64,000 nt of DNA, from positions 238,754 to 302,753 of the forward strand of contig RHPI01001965.1 of NCBI GenBank assembly GCA_009103225.1. Reading direction: 5' to 3'. The translations under genes and the position numbers were made by a program. The notes below the pieces were generated by a model that did not search any database, was not told where the DNA came from, and was given only the letters and a program-made list of their open reading frames with translations. The stretch is from Chlorokybus atmophyticus. Its lineage: Eukaryota > Streptophyta > Chlorokybophyceae > Chlorokybales > Chlorokybaceae. Shown in pieces: positions 19,798 through 30,478 of this stretch (its first letter is position 1; every line of letters starts with the position of its first letter).

Positions 19798-20690
19798 TCA
19801 ATGGCCAGGACGCAGGTCAATGCGCACTGCCCACATGCGACTATTGGGCAAGCCCCTTAAAAGTTCCGTTGCTTGAGGGCTAGGCCACAAGCAGGCTGGG
19901 CCTCTGCCTAGGCTCACAACATCTGTAACAGATAGTGTCCACACCCCACCGGGGCAAAGCACAGGCCAACAGTTTTGGGTTGTCCACTCGGGTACAATGA
20001 GGCAAATGCGAGCCTTGCGTTTGCGGGCATGGCGCAGAACAGTGCCAATACGGTGTGGTGGGGGATGGCACCAATTGTTGCAACCACTCCAGTTACCATG
20101 CAATGCATTGTCAGACGATCCCAAATATGGCAACACCGAGTTGAAGGCCACACATACAGTGTTGGCATCCATGGCGAAGCGGTCTACAATAAAGGTGCCC
20201 CACTTGCGGGCAAGCAAGTGGACCCATGGGTTTTGCAAGGTCCAACCATTCCAATCTGGTGCTTTGGAGAGCGCGTATGCCTTCTTATTGAGCTCATGTG
20301 GTAACCACTCCACATGCAAGCGGATGCAACGGCAGTAGCAATGGAAAAGAATACGGCATGCCACTTGCTGCAAATGCTTGGCCTCACTGCGCCCTGTACA
20401 CATAATGTTGTACACATTGTGGGCATCACCATAACACAGCACCGTGCGTCCATGTAGCTCCTCCTCAATAGTGAGCAGGGCACGCTCAAGTCCCAGTTAC
20501 TCGCGGTATGTTAATAAAGTCAAGCATCCATCCAGCATAAATGTGCCCTTCACCATGGGGGTAGCTGTGCCATGGCGCATTAATCCCCAACCAGTGTTGC
20601 TAGCATTGATGAATTGCACTATGTCCGGCTGCACAGTAGGCCAAGTGGGTGCCATTAAGCTGCTCCAAATGGTCTCTCAGCCACATTAAT
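19798..20690 (-). pseudogene. DIRS RNase H and C-terminal region
   Basis: Frames join across a stop near 20495: 'QFINASNTGWGLMRHGTA' (RNase H; the family's catalytic DAS is NAS here), 'IEEELHGRTVLCYGDAHNVY', 'RCIRLHVEWLPHELNKKAYA', then the block 'WGTFIVDRFAMDANTVCVAF' and 'NWCHPPPHRIGTVLRHARK' typical of the domain following RNase H in DIRS elements. RNase H removes the RNA template. Loss of the first Asp and the stop indicate inactivity. Confidence 0.85.
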
Positions 20691-20748
20691 TCTGTGATCG
20701 TAGATTGGCGTAGCACCATGTGAGAGCTTCATGAGCGGCGGGTGTCAC

Positions 20749-21725
20749 TCAGCGGCGCGTATGCCAAGTCATGAGTTTGATGGCAGGACCCAACACCATG
20801 AACATGAATTGTAGCTTGCCACAGATTGCGAGCAACTTCATCGGCATATGGCGCCTATTACCAATTGCGCGTTGCAAGTCTCTGAGCAAACCATTGCGCT
20901 TCTTGCCGGGGACACGAAGAGTACCAGCATATGTATTCCACACAAAGCCGAGGAAAATGACGACATTGCAGAGCACAATAAGTGCCTTGGTGTTGATCAC
21001 TGGCCCGCACCATGCTGCATCTACTTGCACCATAGACAGGGTGGAGGCATGCTCCGCCTTGGAGCGAGCAGCAAAGAGGAAGTCGTCGATGTATGGCAAT
21101 ACCTGAATGCCTTGCACACGCCAGCGTCGCACCAATTGTTTCATAACCTTTGCGAACACGAAGCACGCCGTGCTCAACCCAAAGGGCAACGCGCAAAAGT
21201 TGTACACTTTGCCCGCAAACGAGAACCCCAAGTAGCCCCAAAAGGCGGGGTAAATGTCCACATAATGGTAGCCAAAATTCAAGTCCATGAAAAACAACCG
21301 GTCCTCAAGTTGCAACAAGTCCGGGATGCTGCGTACATCCTCATACTTGAACGGCGTGTGCACCTTGTAGGAATTGACATAGCGCAAGTTCATAGTGAGG
21401 CGCAACTCGCGGCCGTCATCGACCACATTGAGTGGGCTCACCACGAGGGGGGTTGTCACAGACTCTTGTGCGGCCCCACTATGCACTAGGTTGGTAATGA
21501 TAGCTGTAGCGAGGCCTGCAAACTCGTGCACACCCTTGTGGGTGGTGAATGCCCATGGTGGTGGTGGGTTTTAAGCCCATGGTAGCTTGTACCCATACTC
21601 CACCCATGAGAGCACCATAGTAGACTCCCAAAATTCACGCCATGCTGGCAGGGCATCACGCAGTTGATAACGCATGTAGGGCCCCTTGTCGGTGAGGTTG
21701 GCAGGGACGCGAGCAAACTCATGGT
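20749..21725 (-). pseudogene. DIRS reverse transcriptase
   Basis: The open part (21531-20749, 260 residues) holds 'LRLTMNLRYVNSYKVHTPFK', motif A 'FFMDLNFGYHYVDI', 'YNFCALPFGLSTACFVFAKV' and the catalytic box 'VLPYIDDFLFAA'. Upstream in the same frame as far as ~21720 the protein continues ('EFARVPANLTDKGPYMRYQL', 'STMVLSWVEYGYKLPWA') across a TAA stop near 21573. RT copies the element RNA into DNA. The active-site Asp residues are kept, but the upstream stop truncates it. Confidence 0.9.
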
Positions 21726-21760
21726 GCTTCATTTAGTCATGAACGAGGTCCTCCTCCGTG

Positions 21761-22390
21761 CTAATATATAGGCCACTGCACACGACCACAAACTTTCCTC
21801 AACAATGGAGCCTAGCAAAAGCCTCAACGGCATGGGAACCGTAAAACAACCACAACTTGTGCCAACAGTGTCCACCAACCTCCTTTCACACAGCTCCAGC
21901 CCCAGGCACACACATGCCCAACACATCCACATGCACACACACAACACCACACCCCACAAGGGATGAGGGGGAGAGCCCCTTCAACAGCTACAACAAGGCA
22001 CCCCACACACGAGTGGCTCTCAAATGGTGAACACACTCTGATCCCTACTCAAGGTAGCAATTGAGCTTTTATACCACTTGCCGCTCTCCCAACCTGGCAC
22101 ACAACATTTCCAAGGTCCAAGGCCTTGTTACTGTGTGTTGAGCAATTAGCACAAGCTGACCTTGTCCAACGCAAGACAACAACCTCGGGAATATCAAACT
22201 CCATTGGTTTTCCACAGGACAAACAATCATACCTCGGAACCACAAACCTAGGCTCTCCTAGTACAAGAGTACTTACGGATTGCCCACACGCATCACTTAG
22301 CCTTGCGACTGTCATCACATTGGCAAATCGCACTACCATAGTATGATCCTGTGGTTTGCTAACTTGGCTTTCTTTATAAGAGTTGTCACA
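21761..22390 (-). other. Possible upstream part of the DIRS element; short Cys-pair ORF
   Basis: A 96-residue minus ORF at 22049-22339 contains DCLSCGKPM and SACANCSTHS, two CxxC pairs ~30 residues apart, which could form a zinc ribbon. It could be a remnant of the element's gag region or chance. No family is recognised. Confidence 0.3.
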
Positions 22391-23389
22391 TCCTGTGGCA
22401 ACTCATAGGTTAGGCGAAAGGCCTCAGGCACTGACCAGCTCTGTGTTAGCCCTCATCAATGCCTTGTGTAGTTCATCACACTCAGGGCCATATAGGCTCA
22501 AGAGTAGACCTACATGAGAGCACACCCCAAAAGCACTATACATGCTTATGGAATGGAAAACCCACTTAATCTCTTCTTACTACATAAGTAAGGGACAAAG
22601 AATGACTTCTGCAAGCCTTATAGGCGTAACAACTAGTTTAAACAGTACTCGATCATCGCAACATCAAGTTTCATAACATTGTAGAAGGCCACATGTGTGG
22701 CGCAAAACTTGTGCACAAGGCCGCTTATTGCGACATATATTGAGCGAGCCACGCTACTCGGCAGCATCACGTCACGTGACGTTGCCTAACGTGCGTCACC
22801 TTCACAATGACCAGTGCAATGCGAGCGCGTCAGTGATCGGTCCTTTTACGTCATTTGAGGCAAATGGCGTACATAGGCGTTGATTGTACTGCCCTCATAA
22901 TGATACGAGGCTCACATATAGAACAGAGTTCCCCAAACCCTAACAGATTCCCCTCCTGCAAATAGTCCCCCGCAGCAGGTTAAAAAGGGGGACTTTATAG
23001 AATTCGCGGGATTCTACTGGGGTAAATACGATAATGTTGCGTTGATGGTTATTGTAATAAGTGGGCTGCGACCACTAGGCTACGGTAGCAAAAGACGCTA
23101 CCATTAATGAGGCCTGTCACAATTTATCCCATATTGTGACATTCTTCTCCAATTTACTCTATGCGTTCCTCATTATCTAATGAAGCACTTACTAGCCCAA
23201 GTTGCCGTGGTCACGGCCATACCACGACCGGTCCGCCCGCAGCATTTTGGATTCGGCCATCCTCACAGCGCGACCTGCCATCGTGGCGCGACCGCTCATA
23301 GGTCAAACTAGCTCGGCGCATAGGTTGCGAACCTGCGCCTAGCCTAGGGCAAGCCGCCCTTATTGATTTTTTTTGCTCTTTGATCTGCC
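22391..23389. other. Non-coding stretch with a repeat shared with 24610-24700
   Basis: No gene found. The segment at about 23065-23145 (ACTAGGCTACGGTAGCAAAAGACGC region) recurs at about 24610-24700. Its reverse complement contains TAGCCTAGTGGTCGCAG, similar to a Pol III A-box, so it may be another SINE-type head. Confidence 0.45.
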
Positions 23390-23439
23390 TAGTTCCTGTA
23401 GGGGACTAAGGCAGCTGCCTTAGTCCCCTACGGGAATTA
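23390..23439. repeat. 50-bp palindrome
   Basis: Two 25-base arms meet at 23414/23415 with no spacer. The core GTAGGGGACTAAGGCAG/CTGCCTTAGTCCCCTAC is perfect and the outer part has two mismatches. It would extrude as a cruciform or fold in RNA. A tRNA-like B-box AAGTTTAATTCCC (minus strand) overlaps its right end. Confidence 0.85.
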
Positions 23440-23484
23440 AACTTGAGACGTCAAGCTTCATTACCATTGTAACAAGTGGGCTCA

Positions 23485-23654
23485 GTTAAGATTAAGCATA
23501 TGAGGGTTGCTAGTAGGGTATGCTTATAGTACAGCCAGCTTGTTGTAACTCCCATAGCATAACCGCCGCACATGGCCCCAGTAACATCAACAAGCTGACT
23601 GTACTATTAGCATACTTTGCTAGCAACCTCATATGCTTAACTTAATTTTCAACA
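23485..23654. repeat. Inverted repeat with ~55-bp arms (MITE-like)
   Basis: Left arm 23485-23545 and right arm 23588-23640 are reverse complements with a few mismatches (TTAAGCATATGAGG…TACAG.CAGCTTGTTG) around a ~42-bp loop. The right end also reads, on the minus strand, as GTGGGAG|TGTTGAAAA, the pattern of a copia polypurine tract and LTR start, so it may alternatively be an LTR remnant. Confidence 0.7.
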
Positions 23655-24011
23655 CTCCCACGCACGCAGCTCGTCCGCATTTGCACATCAGCATGCACAA
23701 GCTCCCACGCCTTCATTGCTTTGAGATACCTGGAACTTCTTGCCCCACACCATGATACTAGCACCAACCTCGAGCTGCTCACTTGTATTGCTTATCATCG
23801 TCTTTGCAACCTGCTCGCTTGCATACAATGTACCTCGAGCACAATACCATGCTCGCAGAGTGTAACCTCTACGGTTCTCGTGCTCAGCTACTCCTCTCCT
23901 ATCCATGTCCAGGCGTCACACTTGAACACCATGCTGCTGAGTAGGCAGCTCCCACGCGCTCTCGGCACGCCCTGCAAGTACTTCACGCACTGCAACACTC
24001 AAGCTAGAATA

Positions 24012-24155
24012 CACCAGCTCCCACGCTTAAAGAACGCCTCCTCCACCAAGCATTGCTCGCACTCGGCACCAAGCTAGATTCACTCAGCTTCCACATATAG
24101 CGGACGCCTCCTCGACCAAGTACTGCTCACACTCGGCACCAACCTAGGTCCACCT
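24012..24155. repeat. Imperfect 70-bp tandem duplication
   Basis: Two adjacent copies share CAGCT(C/T)CCAC, GCCTCCTC.ACCAAG and CACTCGGCACCAA blocks, offset by about 70 bp. They lie just downstream (minus sense) of the gag fragment stop. Confidence 0.65.
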
Positions 24156-24438
24156 AGCTTCCAACATTACCAGGAGATTCCACCATCTCCTCCTCCTTCC
24201 CTGAAGGCACTTCCTCCTCGGGGTCTACATACTTCCACATGTCCTTGTGTACAAGCAACAACTCCATGTTGACGCTCCATGTATTGTAGTTGTCCACGTT
24301 CAATGGCTCGACAATGACCTTTATACTGTCCATGCCTCCGCTTTAGTTGCCCCTCCACTTCACGCAGAACTTGCAACCTACGCCCCTACCCGCAACCTCA
24401 ACTTCACACGCTCCTAAGTATGTGTGGGCCCATAACCT
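24154..24438 (-). pseudogene. Copia relic: primer-binding site plus truncated gag start
   Basis: On the minus strand a primer-binding site identical to the other two (24422-24437) is followed by ATG at 24333 and 59 codons related to the copia gag start ('EPLNVDNYNTWSVNMELLLV' … 'HKDMWKYVDPEEE') ending at TAG 24154-24156. No other gag or pol remains. The LTR end here (…CTTAACA) differs from the main family, so this is a sister family or a rearranged copy. Confidence 0.75.
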
Positions 24439-25199
24439 GTTAAGAGCTAGCTTCAGTGCAGTCAATACTAGCTTAGTATAAAAGTCACTGTATGTGGCAT
24501 ATACAGGTGGGACTGCAATACTTTTCTCTTTTGTGATAACATGCTTCTATGTTACACTTGGTGTTCCCCTAATGTGAGCGCATGTATGAGGTAGGGCGCA
24601 TACATGCACACCAATTCTTAATAGGCTCCGACTACTAGGCTATGGTAGCAAAAGACGCTAACATAAGTGGAGGTCTGTCTCGATGTATCTCAATTGTGAT
24701 AGTTAGAAACGCGGCAAGAGCCCTTACGCATCAATTAAGAAATTGCAGTCACACGTAGCTCTAACTATGCATTGTTTAGTGTGGCCGCATCCACCTCAAG
24801 TTGCCTCGTGTGCTACCTTCATGAGACAATGCTTTCTTCTGTAGTATTGCATTATGGTTTATACAAATACATAGCATGATTACCCAACAATGTGCACTGT
24901 ACTTATTGATGACAAGTTCATCGATGTTTTTATGTAGGCTTTCGTCTTAATTAAGATTAGCTCAATTATTATTACATTATACTGTGTACGAGTGACAAGA
25001 TACGTGGCACACGACACAAATAACCCATATGATACAATAGCAGATAGCCAACTCGATTGTATATACATTAGCATAGCGTTTGAGCGTGGGCGGCAGGGGT
25101 CGATGCAGAGCGTGGGCGTGCAGCAGCATGGGGGGATTAAAGCGCAAGTCGACCAATTTCATGTTGTGATTTGGGGTGGTATTTGTTATTGCAATGCTT
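24439..25199. other. Non-coding, possible diverged LTR and repeat
   Basis: Follows the primer-binding site where a 5' LTR would be expected on the minus strand. A TATA-like AGTATAAAAGTC occurs at about 24475-24487. The segment at 24610-24700 matches 23065-23145. No gene is seen. Confidence 0.4.
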
Positions 25200-25265
25200 G
25201 CTTCTGACTGCTGCTGCTGCCGTCGCTGTTGCTGCCGCTGCTGATTGTTACTGCTATAGCAGCAG
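25200..25265. repeat. CTG/CAG trinucleotide-rich tract
   Basis: Interrupted CTG and GCAGCA runs (CTGCTGCTGCCG … AGCAGCAGCAGCACC). The two halves are roughly complementary and could pair. Confidence 0.7.
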
Positions 25266-25299
25266 CAGCACCAGCACTATGTTCACATTGTAGTTGAGT

Positions 25300-25530
25300 G
25301 CTGTGCACAGCAACTTGTGTGCGCAGCGATTAACTGGTCGCTGAAATGCTGCGTGATGTGTCTAGTTGCTATTGTTACTAGTTGTGGTTAATTGCTGCGC
25401 ACCGCAACTTGTTTGCGCAGCAATCGACCGGTTGCCGATGTAATATTGCTGCTAATTATTGATTGCAGACGATTGCTGCGCACAGCCACTTCAGTGCGCA
25501 GCAATTAATGCGTCGCTGTAGTGCAACTCT
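25300..25530. repeat. Three hairpin-forming repeat units, ~85 bp period
   Basis: Units near 25305, 25392 and 25470 each read (A/T)TGCTG(C/T)GCAC…GTGCGCAGCAAT, an ~11-bp stem with a ~10-base loop (AGCAACTTG type), followed by a conserved GGTCGCTG-like tail. Bases in the arms change while pairing is largely kept. Confidence 0.7.
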
Positions 25531-26180
25531 CCGCGCAATAACTTGGTTACTAATTATTCTTGAGTGTTGCGCATAGAATTTGCTATGTGCTGCGCTTTTA
25601 CTATATTGCTGTGTTGAAGTTGCGACTAGTTACTATTGTAGTTGCTGTACCTTGATTGTTGTTGTACATTGCTGGTGGCTGTATCTTGCTGTCAGCACAG
25701 CCACCAGCAACACCTTGTCGATAACGGATGTAGACAATGGAATCACATGATGTATATTGCTATGCAGTGCAAACAAGAACACTCCAGAGGGGAGAAGTAC
25801 ATGAGAACACTACTCCGCGCCAATCGAAGTGTTCACGTCTGCCCCCACCATTGCAGTACGCCTCCGGTTGCTCCTTGTTCTGCTGCCAACATCTTCAAGT
25901 TCCAACATCTTGGACCCCCCTTAGCTGCCTGCTCTTAGAGGTTTAAGATCTTAAACCTCTTCGAGCTATATGTTCCTGGAGGTTTATAATCTTGGACCTG
26001 CATTCACTTTGAGGTAAGAGAGTCCAAGATCTTGGACCATCGTTTAGCTGTATGCTCTTGAAGGTTTAATAAGTTAAACCTCCCTTTGCTGCCTGCTATT
26101 GGAGTTCTCCAGTAATGCAATTGCTTCTTATGAACTTACTACTTTGTAAACTGCAGACAACGCTTGGCAAATGTTAGCCC
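25531..26180. repeat. Cluster of AAGATCTT-centred palindromes
   Basis: A perfect 24-bp palindrome at 25937-25960 (AGAGGTTTAAG/ATC…), a perfect 16-bp one at 26022-26037 (GTCCAAGATCTTGGAC) and degenerate relatives near 25980 and 26061-26082, each preceded by a GCTG…TGCTCTT block. The rest of the interval shows no gene. Confidence 0.75.
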
Positions 26181-27449
26181 TGGTCAAGGATTGCAACAAA
26201 AGCCTGCAGGCACGCAGCAAAAATAAAGTGTCAGTAAGAAGAAGCAAGATAAGATTCCTCCACTTGAAAGTTCCCCAAAGTTGAAGACATCGGTCGTATC
26301 TCTTCCAATGATGACGAGCAGAACAACAAGCGAGCAGATAGCAGTGACAATCAGCCCGACATCAACAATAAGCAATGCAAAAAAGACTCTAGCGTCAGCA
26401 GTGATGCAAATAAACACGTCATCTACTCTTATGAGTAACCAAGGGTGTGCAGCAGGTGTCGCTTTAATGAACTGTGTGTGATGTATACAAGCTAGGGACT
26501 AGCTTGTGTTGACAGATAATGATGTAAAGTTGCCTTGGGGCGGAAAAAAGAATACAATTAAGTCGTCCTGGTGTTATTGGTGCAATTTGAAAAAGCAATA
26601 GATCAGGCTGAGCGCCAACATGTTTGGAAGTTGCGATACATGGGTCAGGACAATTTCCGTTTCAATGTGAAGCATAAGGTATGCATCGTGTCTATGAGCG
26701 TGGGGTACTTGAGTTCAAGATCTTGCGTCACTTGAGTTCCAAAATCTTGCTAACCTTATCGTGCACAGAGCACAACATCTACCTACGCCCTACTTAGAGC
26801 GTTGCTCAGATGAAAAGTCCATCTACTGTCTCGGGTTGCCCTACAGCAATATCAGCGATGACAATGACATGTATGGTGGTCCTTTGTGGACGACGACCAT
26901 ATTGGCATTGTGGTGCAGATTTTTAGTTAGAATGCGTTTGTTGTGGTAACATCGACTTACCACCACGCCAGCAGCAGTGAGTCGTTGTGTTCCAAGATAT
27001 GCAAGGTCCATCAACCGCGTGTAGCAACTGAGGCTACTGTGTTGTCTTCTGTACAGCAATTGGCTTTTCCCACGTACTTTACATCTCGGGCCAGCAGCGA
27101 TCATGTGGTAGTGGCCTGCTCCAAGGACGAAGACAATGATGTTGGTTTGCACCACGCAAACCTTGAGCGCTCCTATCAAAGCTTGGGGACCCGAATGAGC
27201 GGCGTCAATAGCCTGCATATCTACGCTTTGCCACGCAAGTTCGGTCTCCCCATATATTACGACAATATACCTACTATTTCGCGACTGAGAGAACACCTTC
27301 CCTCTCATTCAGATCTCAAGAGCAGGGTTGATGTCAGATTGGAGCTGATAAAGACTGATGAGGGTCGGGATTCGTTAAAAATTTTGTATGACGCCAGAGC
27401 AGTAGCTGACCGCAGCAATGCTTTGCTCAGTGATATAACGCGGAGTTAA
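26181..27449 (+). pseudogene. Decayed reading frame, unidentified
   Basis: Pieces of plausible protein occur in series on the plus strand: a hydrophilic stretch near 26275-26420 ('NDDEQNNKRADSSDNQPD'), 'VQFEKAIDQAERQHVWKLRY' near 26580, and a 168-residue open frame at 26943-27449 ending 'DARAVADRSNALLSDITRS'. They are separated by stops and frameshifts. I recognise no family. The following sequence (frame AELMNRFDGEVKPKDGQ…) and the coding-like sequence at 34386-35215 may be further parts, split by the LINE insertion. Confidence 0.35.
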
Positions 27450-27776
27450 TGAACCGCTTTGATGGCGAAGTTAAGCCCAAAGATGGTCAACCAAGCTCAG
27501 CAATTCTCCCGAAGGCTTGCTTTGAATTTTGTGCCTTGCCGCTAGGACACTAGAGAGATGTTTTAACTGGACCTTGATTGGGATGCTGGTGGCAACTGCT
27601 GATATACATACTGCGGCGGCACATGGCGACTGGCGGCGGCGGCGGTGGCAGCGTTCTAGGCAAGGTTTTCACGGGCATGATTGCGGGGGGCGGCTGGTGT
27701 GGGTTGCCCCCACGCCCAGCCGCCTGCCCACTAGCTGCAACTTCCCGATCCACACTATTTCTGGCGGAGCGGAGGT

Positions 27777-30478
27777 ATGGTCAACGCCAACACCTCCGCG
27801 CAGGGGGGCGAGCTGATGGACGAGGCGGAGGCGATGCAGACCGCCCGCTCTCCTGCTCACCTCTCTCTCCCCCACCTTCCCCTTACTTCTCCGGCTATCT
27901 TCGACAGCGGACCACCCCGGGCTGGGGTCCTCCCAGCAACCTCCGGCCCGGCTTGGGTTGCAGGCGATCCCCGGCATTCTGCCGGCCGTCCTGCCCCGAG
28001 TATCAACGACACGCTTGCTGGGGCCTCCACTGGAGGCCCCCTCCCAACAGCTGAGTACATGGATTCGGTTGTTGCTGCTTGCACAGACGCACAGTCATTT
28101 GCTCCAGTCGCGGACGGCGATCATCAGGACTGCTTGTCCATCATCGTAGATGCCACATTGTTTGATAAGTGGCAGTCTATGTTGAGCTCCCGTGCATTAG
28201 TTTTCTCGTTTCCCTTTACACGTGCTTTGAAATTAGCCACGAGTGTTAGGCTAGCGTGGTTGCAGCTGGTGTGCTCGGATAGCCAATCTGCGGGCATGTT
28301 GGTCGCTGCACATCCAGTGGCCAGGACGGGCGATGTGCAATGTGTTTTTGCATCCGCAGCAGGGGCTTCTCAAGTGCTGGCGCGTGCTCAACGCAACCTG
28401 CTCCCGCCATGTGAAGGCAAGCAATTCCGGGTGCAGCGATGGGAGGAGGCGTCCACCTCGCGGGATTGGATATCTTTTCTCGGCATGCGGCTTGAGCTAC
28501 TCCCCTTCGTGCGAGCAGCAATTTAGAGGGTGGGCAAGATTGAACACGCGCTTTCAAATGGCCAGACCGGCACAGCCCCTCCTTTCGAAACATCTAGCAC
28601 GAGGTACGCCTTCCACCTCAGGCCAGGAGCTGTCGTGCCCAAGAAGCTTGCGTTTCGGATCCCCCGTGAGGAAGGATGGGCCACATACACGGTGGACGTG
28701 ATCACCTCTGCCTCCCCTCCGCTATGCTTTTACTGCAAACGCCAAGGACATACGCGTGCTCGGTGCCCACATGCACCCGTCCGCAGTGCAGCAGCACAGC
28801 AGCAGCCGGCTCAGCCAGCGTCTCTGGTGCAGAGTATTGCTCCCCCTCTTCCCCAGCCTCCAGCAAAGGACGGACGCTTGCCAAGCATTGCGAGCGAGGG
28901 CGCCCTGCCAGCAGGCCCTTCTGCGCATGCTCCTCCGACCAACTCTTCTGTTCTCCATGCTACAGATGGTTGGCAGCAGGTGACCCGGAAGGCAAGAGGT
29001 GTGGCGCGGCAGGAGGCCGGCCTGTCCAGCACCCGTACACTGCAACCACACCCTTTTGAAGGCCAGCCAGCAATCCCTCAGCCACAGCTAGGCCCGCGCA
29101 CACCCCTCGCTCGGAGTCGTGGTATGACATGGTTGAGAAAGACCAGCAAACTGGAGCGCTGTTGGAGGAGTCTGCCCCCAGCACTGCCCCCTCCGCACCC
29201 CCACTGCCGGAGTCACTAGCCCCTCTCCTGGCAGGGCTTGGCATTGATACTGGTGAGGGCGAGTTTGACACCGTCTATGCAGTCCCGGTGTTGGGCACGG
29301 GGCTAGTAGCTCATGCCGGCCCGGCGCGACTGTTGCTGTCGGATGTTGGCCAGATTTTAGGCCTGCGGGTGGAGTCCCTCACGCCCCCACCGCTTGGTCA
29401 TTCCCCTTCGGAGGCATGGCTGAGAGAGCGGCTGAGCGCCCCCCTCCAAGCGCTGGGATATGCTCCAGGTGATGGCCAGGAGATGCAGCTGCGCTCCTTG
29501 CTGTCCCACGCTTTTGCTGTGCGCGGCAACGGGCGACGCCGCTCCAAGCTGTACATTTTGATGGTCCTCCAGGCCGACGCAGCTTCGCTTACGCTTCTGC
29601 TGACAGCCTCCCAGCGTTGGGTGACAATGGAGGAATGGGAACTGTCTTTGAAAGACCGGGCAGCAGGCAGGACGGTCACTCTGGGTCTCAGCTTTTTGGC
29701 AGCGCTCCGTTCTTGGAGGGCTGCTCTCCCGCACTCTGCTTCACAAGCTTTTCTCAACGCACACCCTCCGCACAGCTCGGCAGTGCGCAGCTTGGTAGCA
29801 CGCCAGCTGTTCTCTCCGCCCAAGCTCGGGCACATGGAGCTGGAGCCTCGCAAGCTGGCATGCTCCGCACAGCGCTTAGGACGTGAGCGAGCCAGCTTTA
29901 TGTCCCAAGAAAAGGCGCCGCCTCCACAAGCGGTGCGCTTGTTGATGGTTGTCCTACGGTGCCAAGATGGCGAATGGTGGCTGGGCCTAGGTAGATGCTC
30001 CCATCCGTCACCTGTCCCCTTCGCACTCGCCAGTTCGGAAGAAGTTGCGGAGGAACCTCAACTCCGTCGCCTCGTTGCTCGGGCCTTGCTGCTCCCGGAG
30101 GATGCCCCATGGGAGGAATGGGAGGCCGCCACTAGCGTGCTTACCATGCGTCTGCACGAAGCCCAGATACAACGCTGCGTGGTGTGGGTCTTGACGCTGC
30201 CAGAGCCTATAAACGCTACAGACGACGGTGTGGTTGTGTGGGCGAACGTACGCAAGCTCCCGTGGGTAGCATGAGGGTTGGAAGCGCTGGGGGGTCCGAT
30301 CACCGCCTCGGCGCTGGGTCTGCTTCGTGCTCAGGCCCCCCAACTTCTTCCGCTCCCGCGCAACGCGGATGCCTCGTTGAGGGAAGCGCTCCAATGGGGA
30401 CCTGCAGACCCGCAAGAGATTTTGCTGGAGGAGCTGCTCGGAGTTCTTCCCTCGGGAAGCACGCCTGCAACGCCATGA
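27777..30478 (+). pseudogene. LINE ORF1 (nucleic-acid-binding Gag-like protein)
   Basis: Starts with MVNANTSAQGGELMDEAEAM. After ~250 residues an in-frame TAG at 28524-28526 interrupts. The same frame then carries a zinc knuckle CFYCKRQGHTRARC and a Pro/Ala/Gln-rich linker. Near 29100 the frame shifts and continues for a further 381 residues (29129-30274), then a TGA (30272-30274) and a last in-frame stretch to the stop at 30476-30478. ORF1 proteins of LINEs coat the element RNA. At roughly 900 codons it is long for an ORF1; the last third has no domain that I recognise. Confidence 0.82.

Larger units (their letters stand above)
18800..21760 (-). mobile_element. DIRS-type (tyrosine recombinase) retrotransposon, decayed
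   Basis: On the minus strand the order is reverse transcriptase (about 21720-20749), RNase H plus C-terminal domain (about 20690-19798) and tyrosine recombinase (19745-about 18800). RT followed by RNase H and a phage-integrase-type recombinase instead of a DDE integrase is diagnostic of the DIRS order. Stops and frameshifts occur in each domain. The terminal repeats could not be delimited. A second, shorter copy of the RT lies at 37826-38490. Confidence 0.88.

Noticed and set aside
25200-25530. CRISPR array
   Set aside because: Only three degenerate units, no constant repeat with variable spacers, and the locus is eukaryotic.
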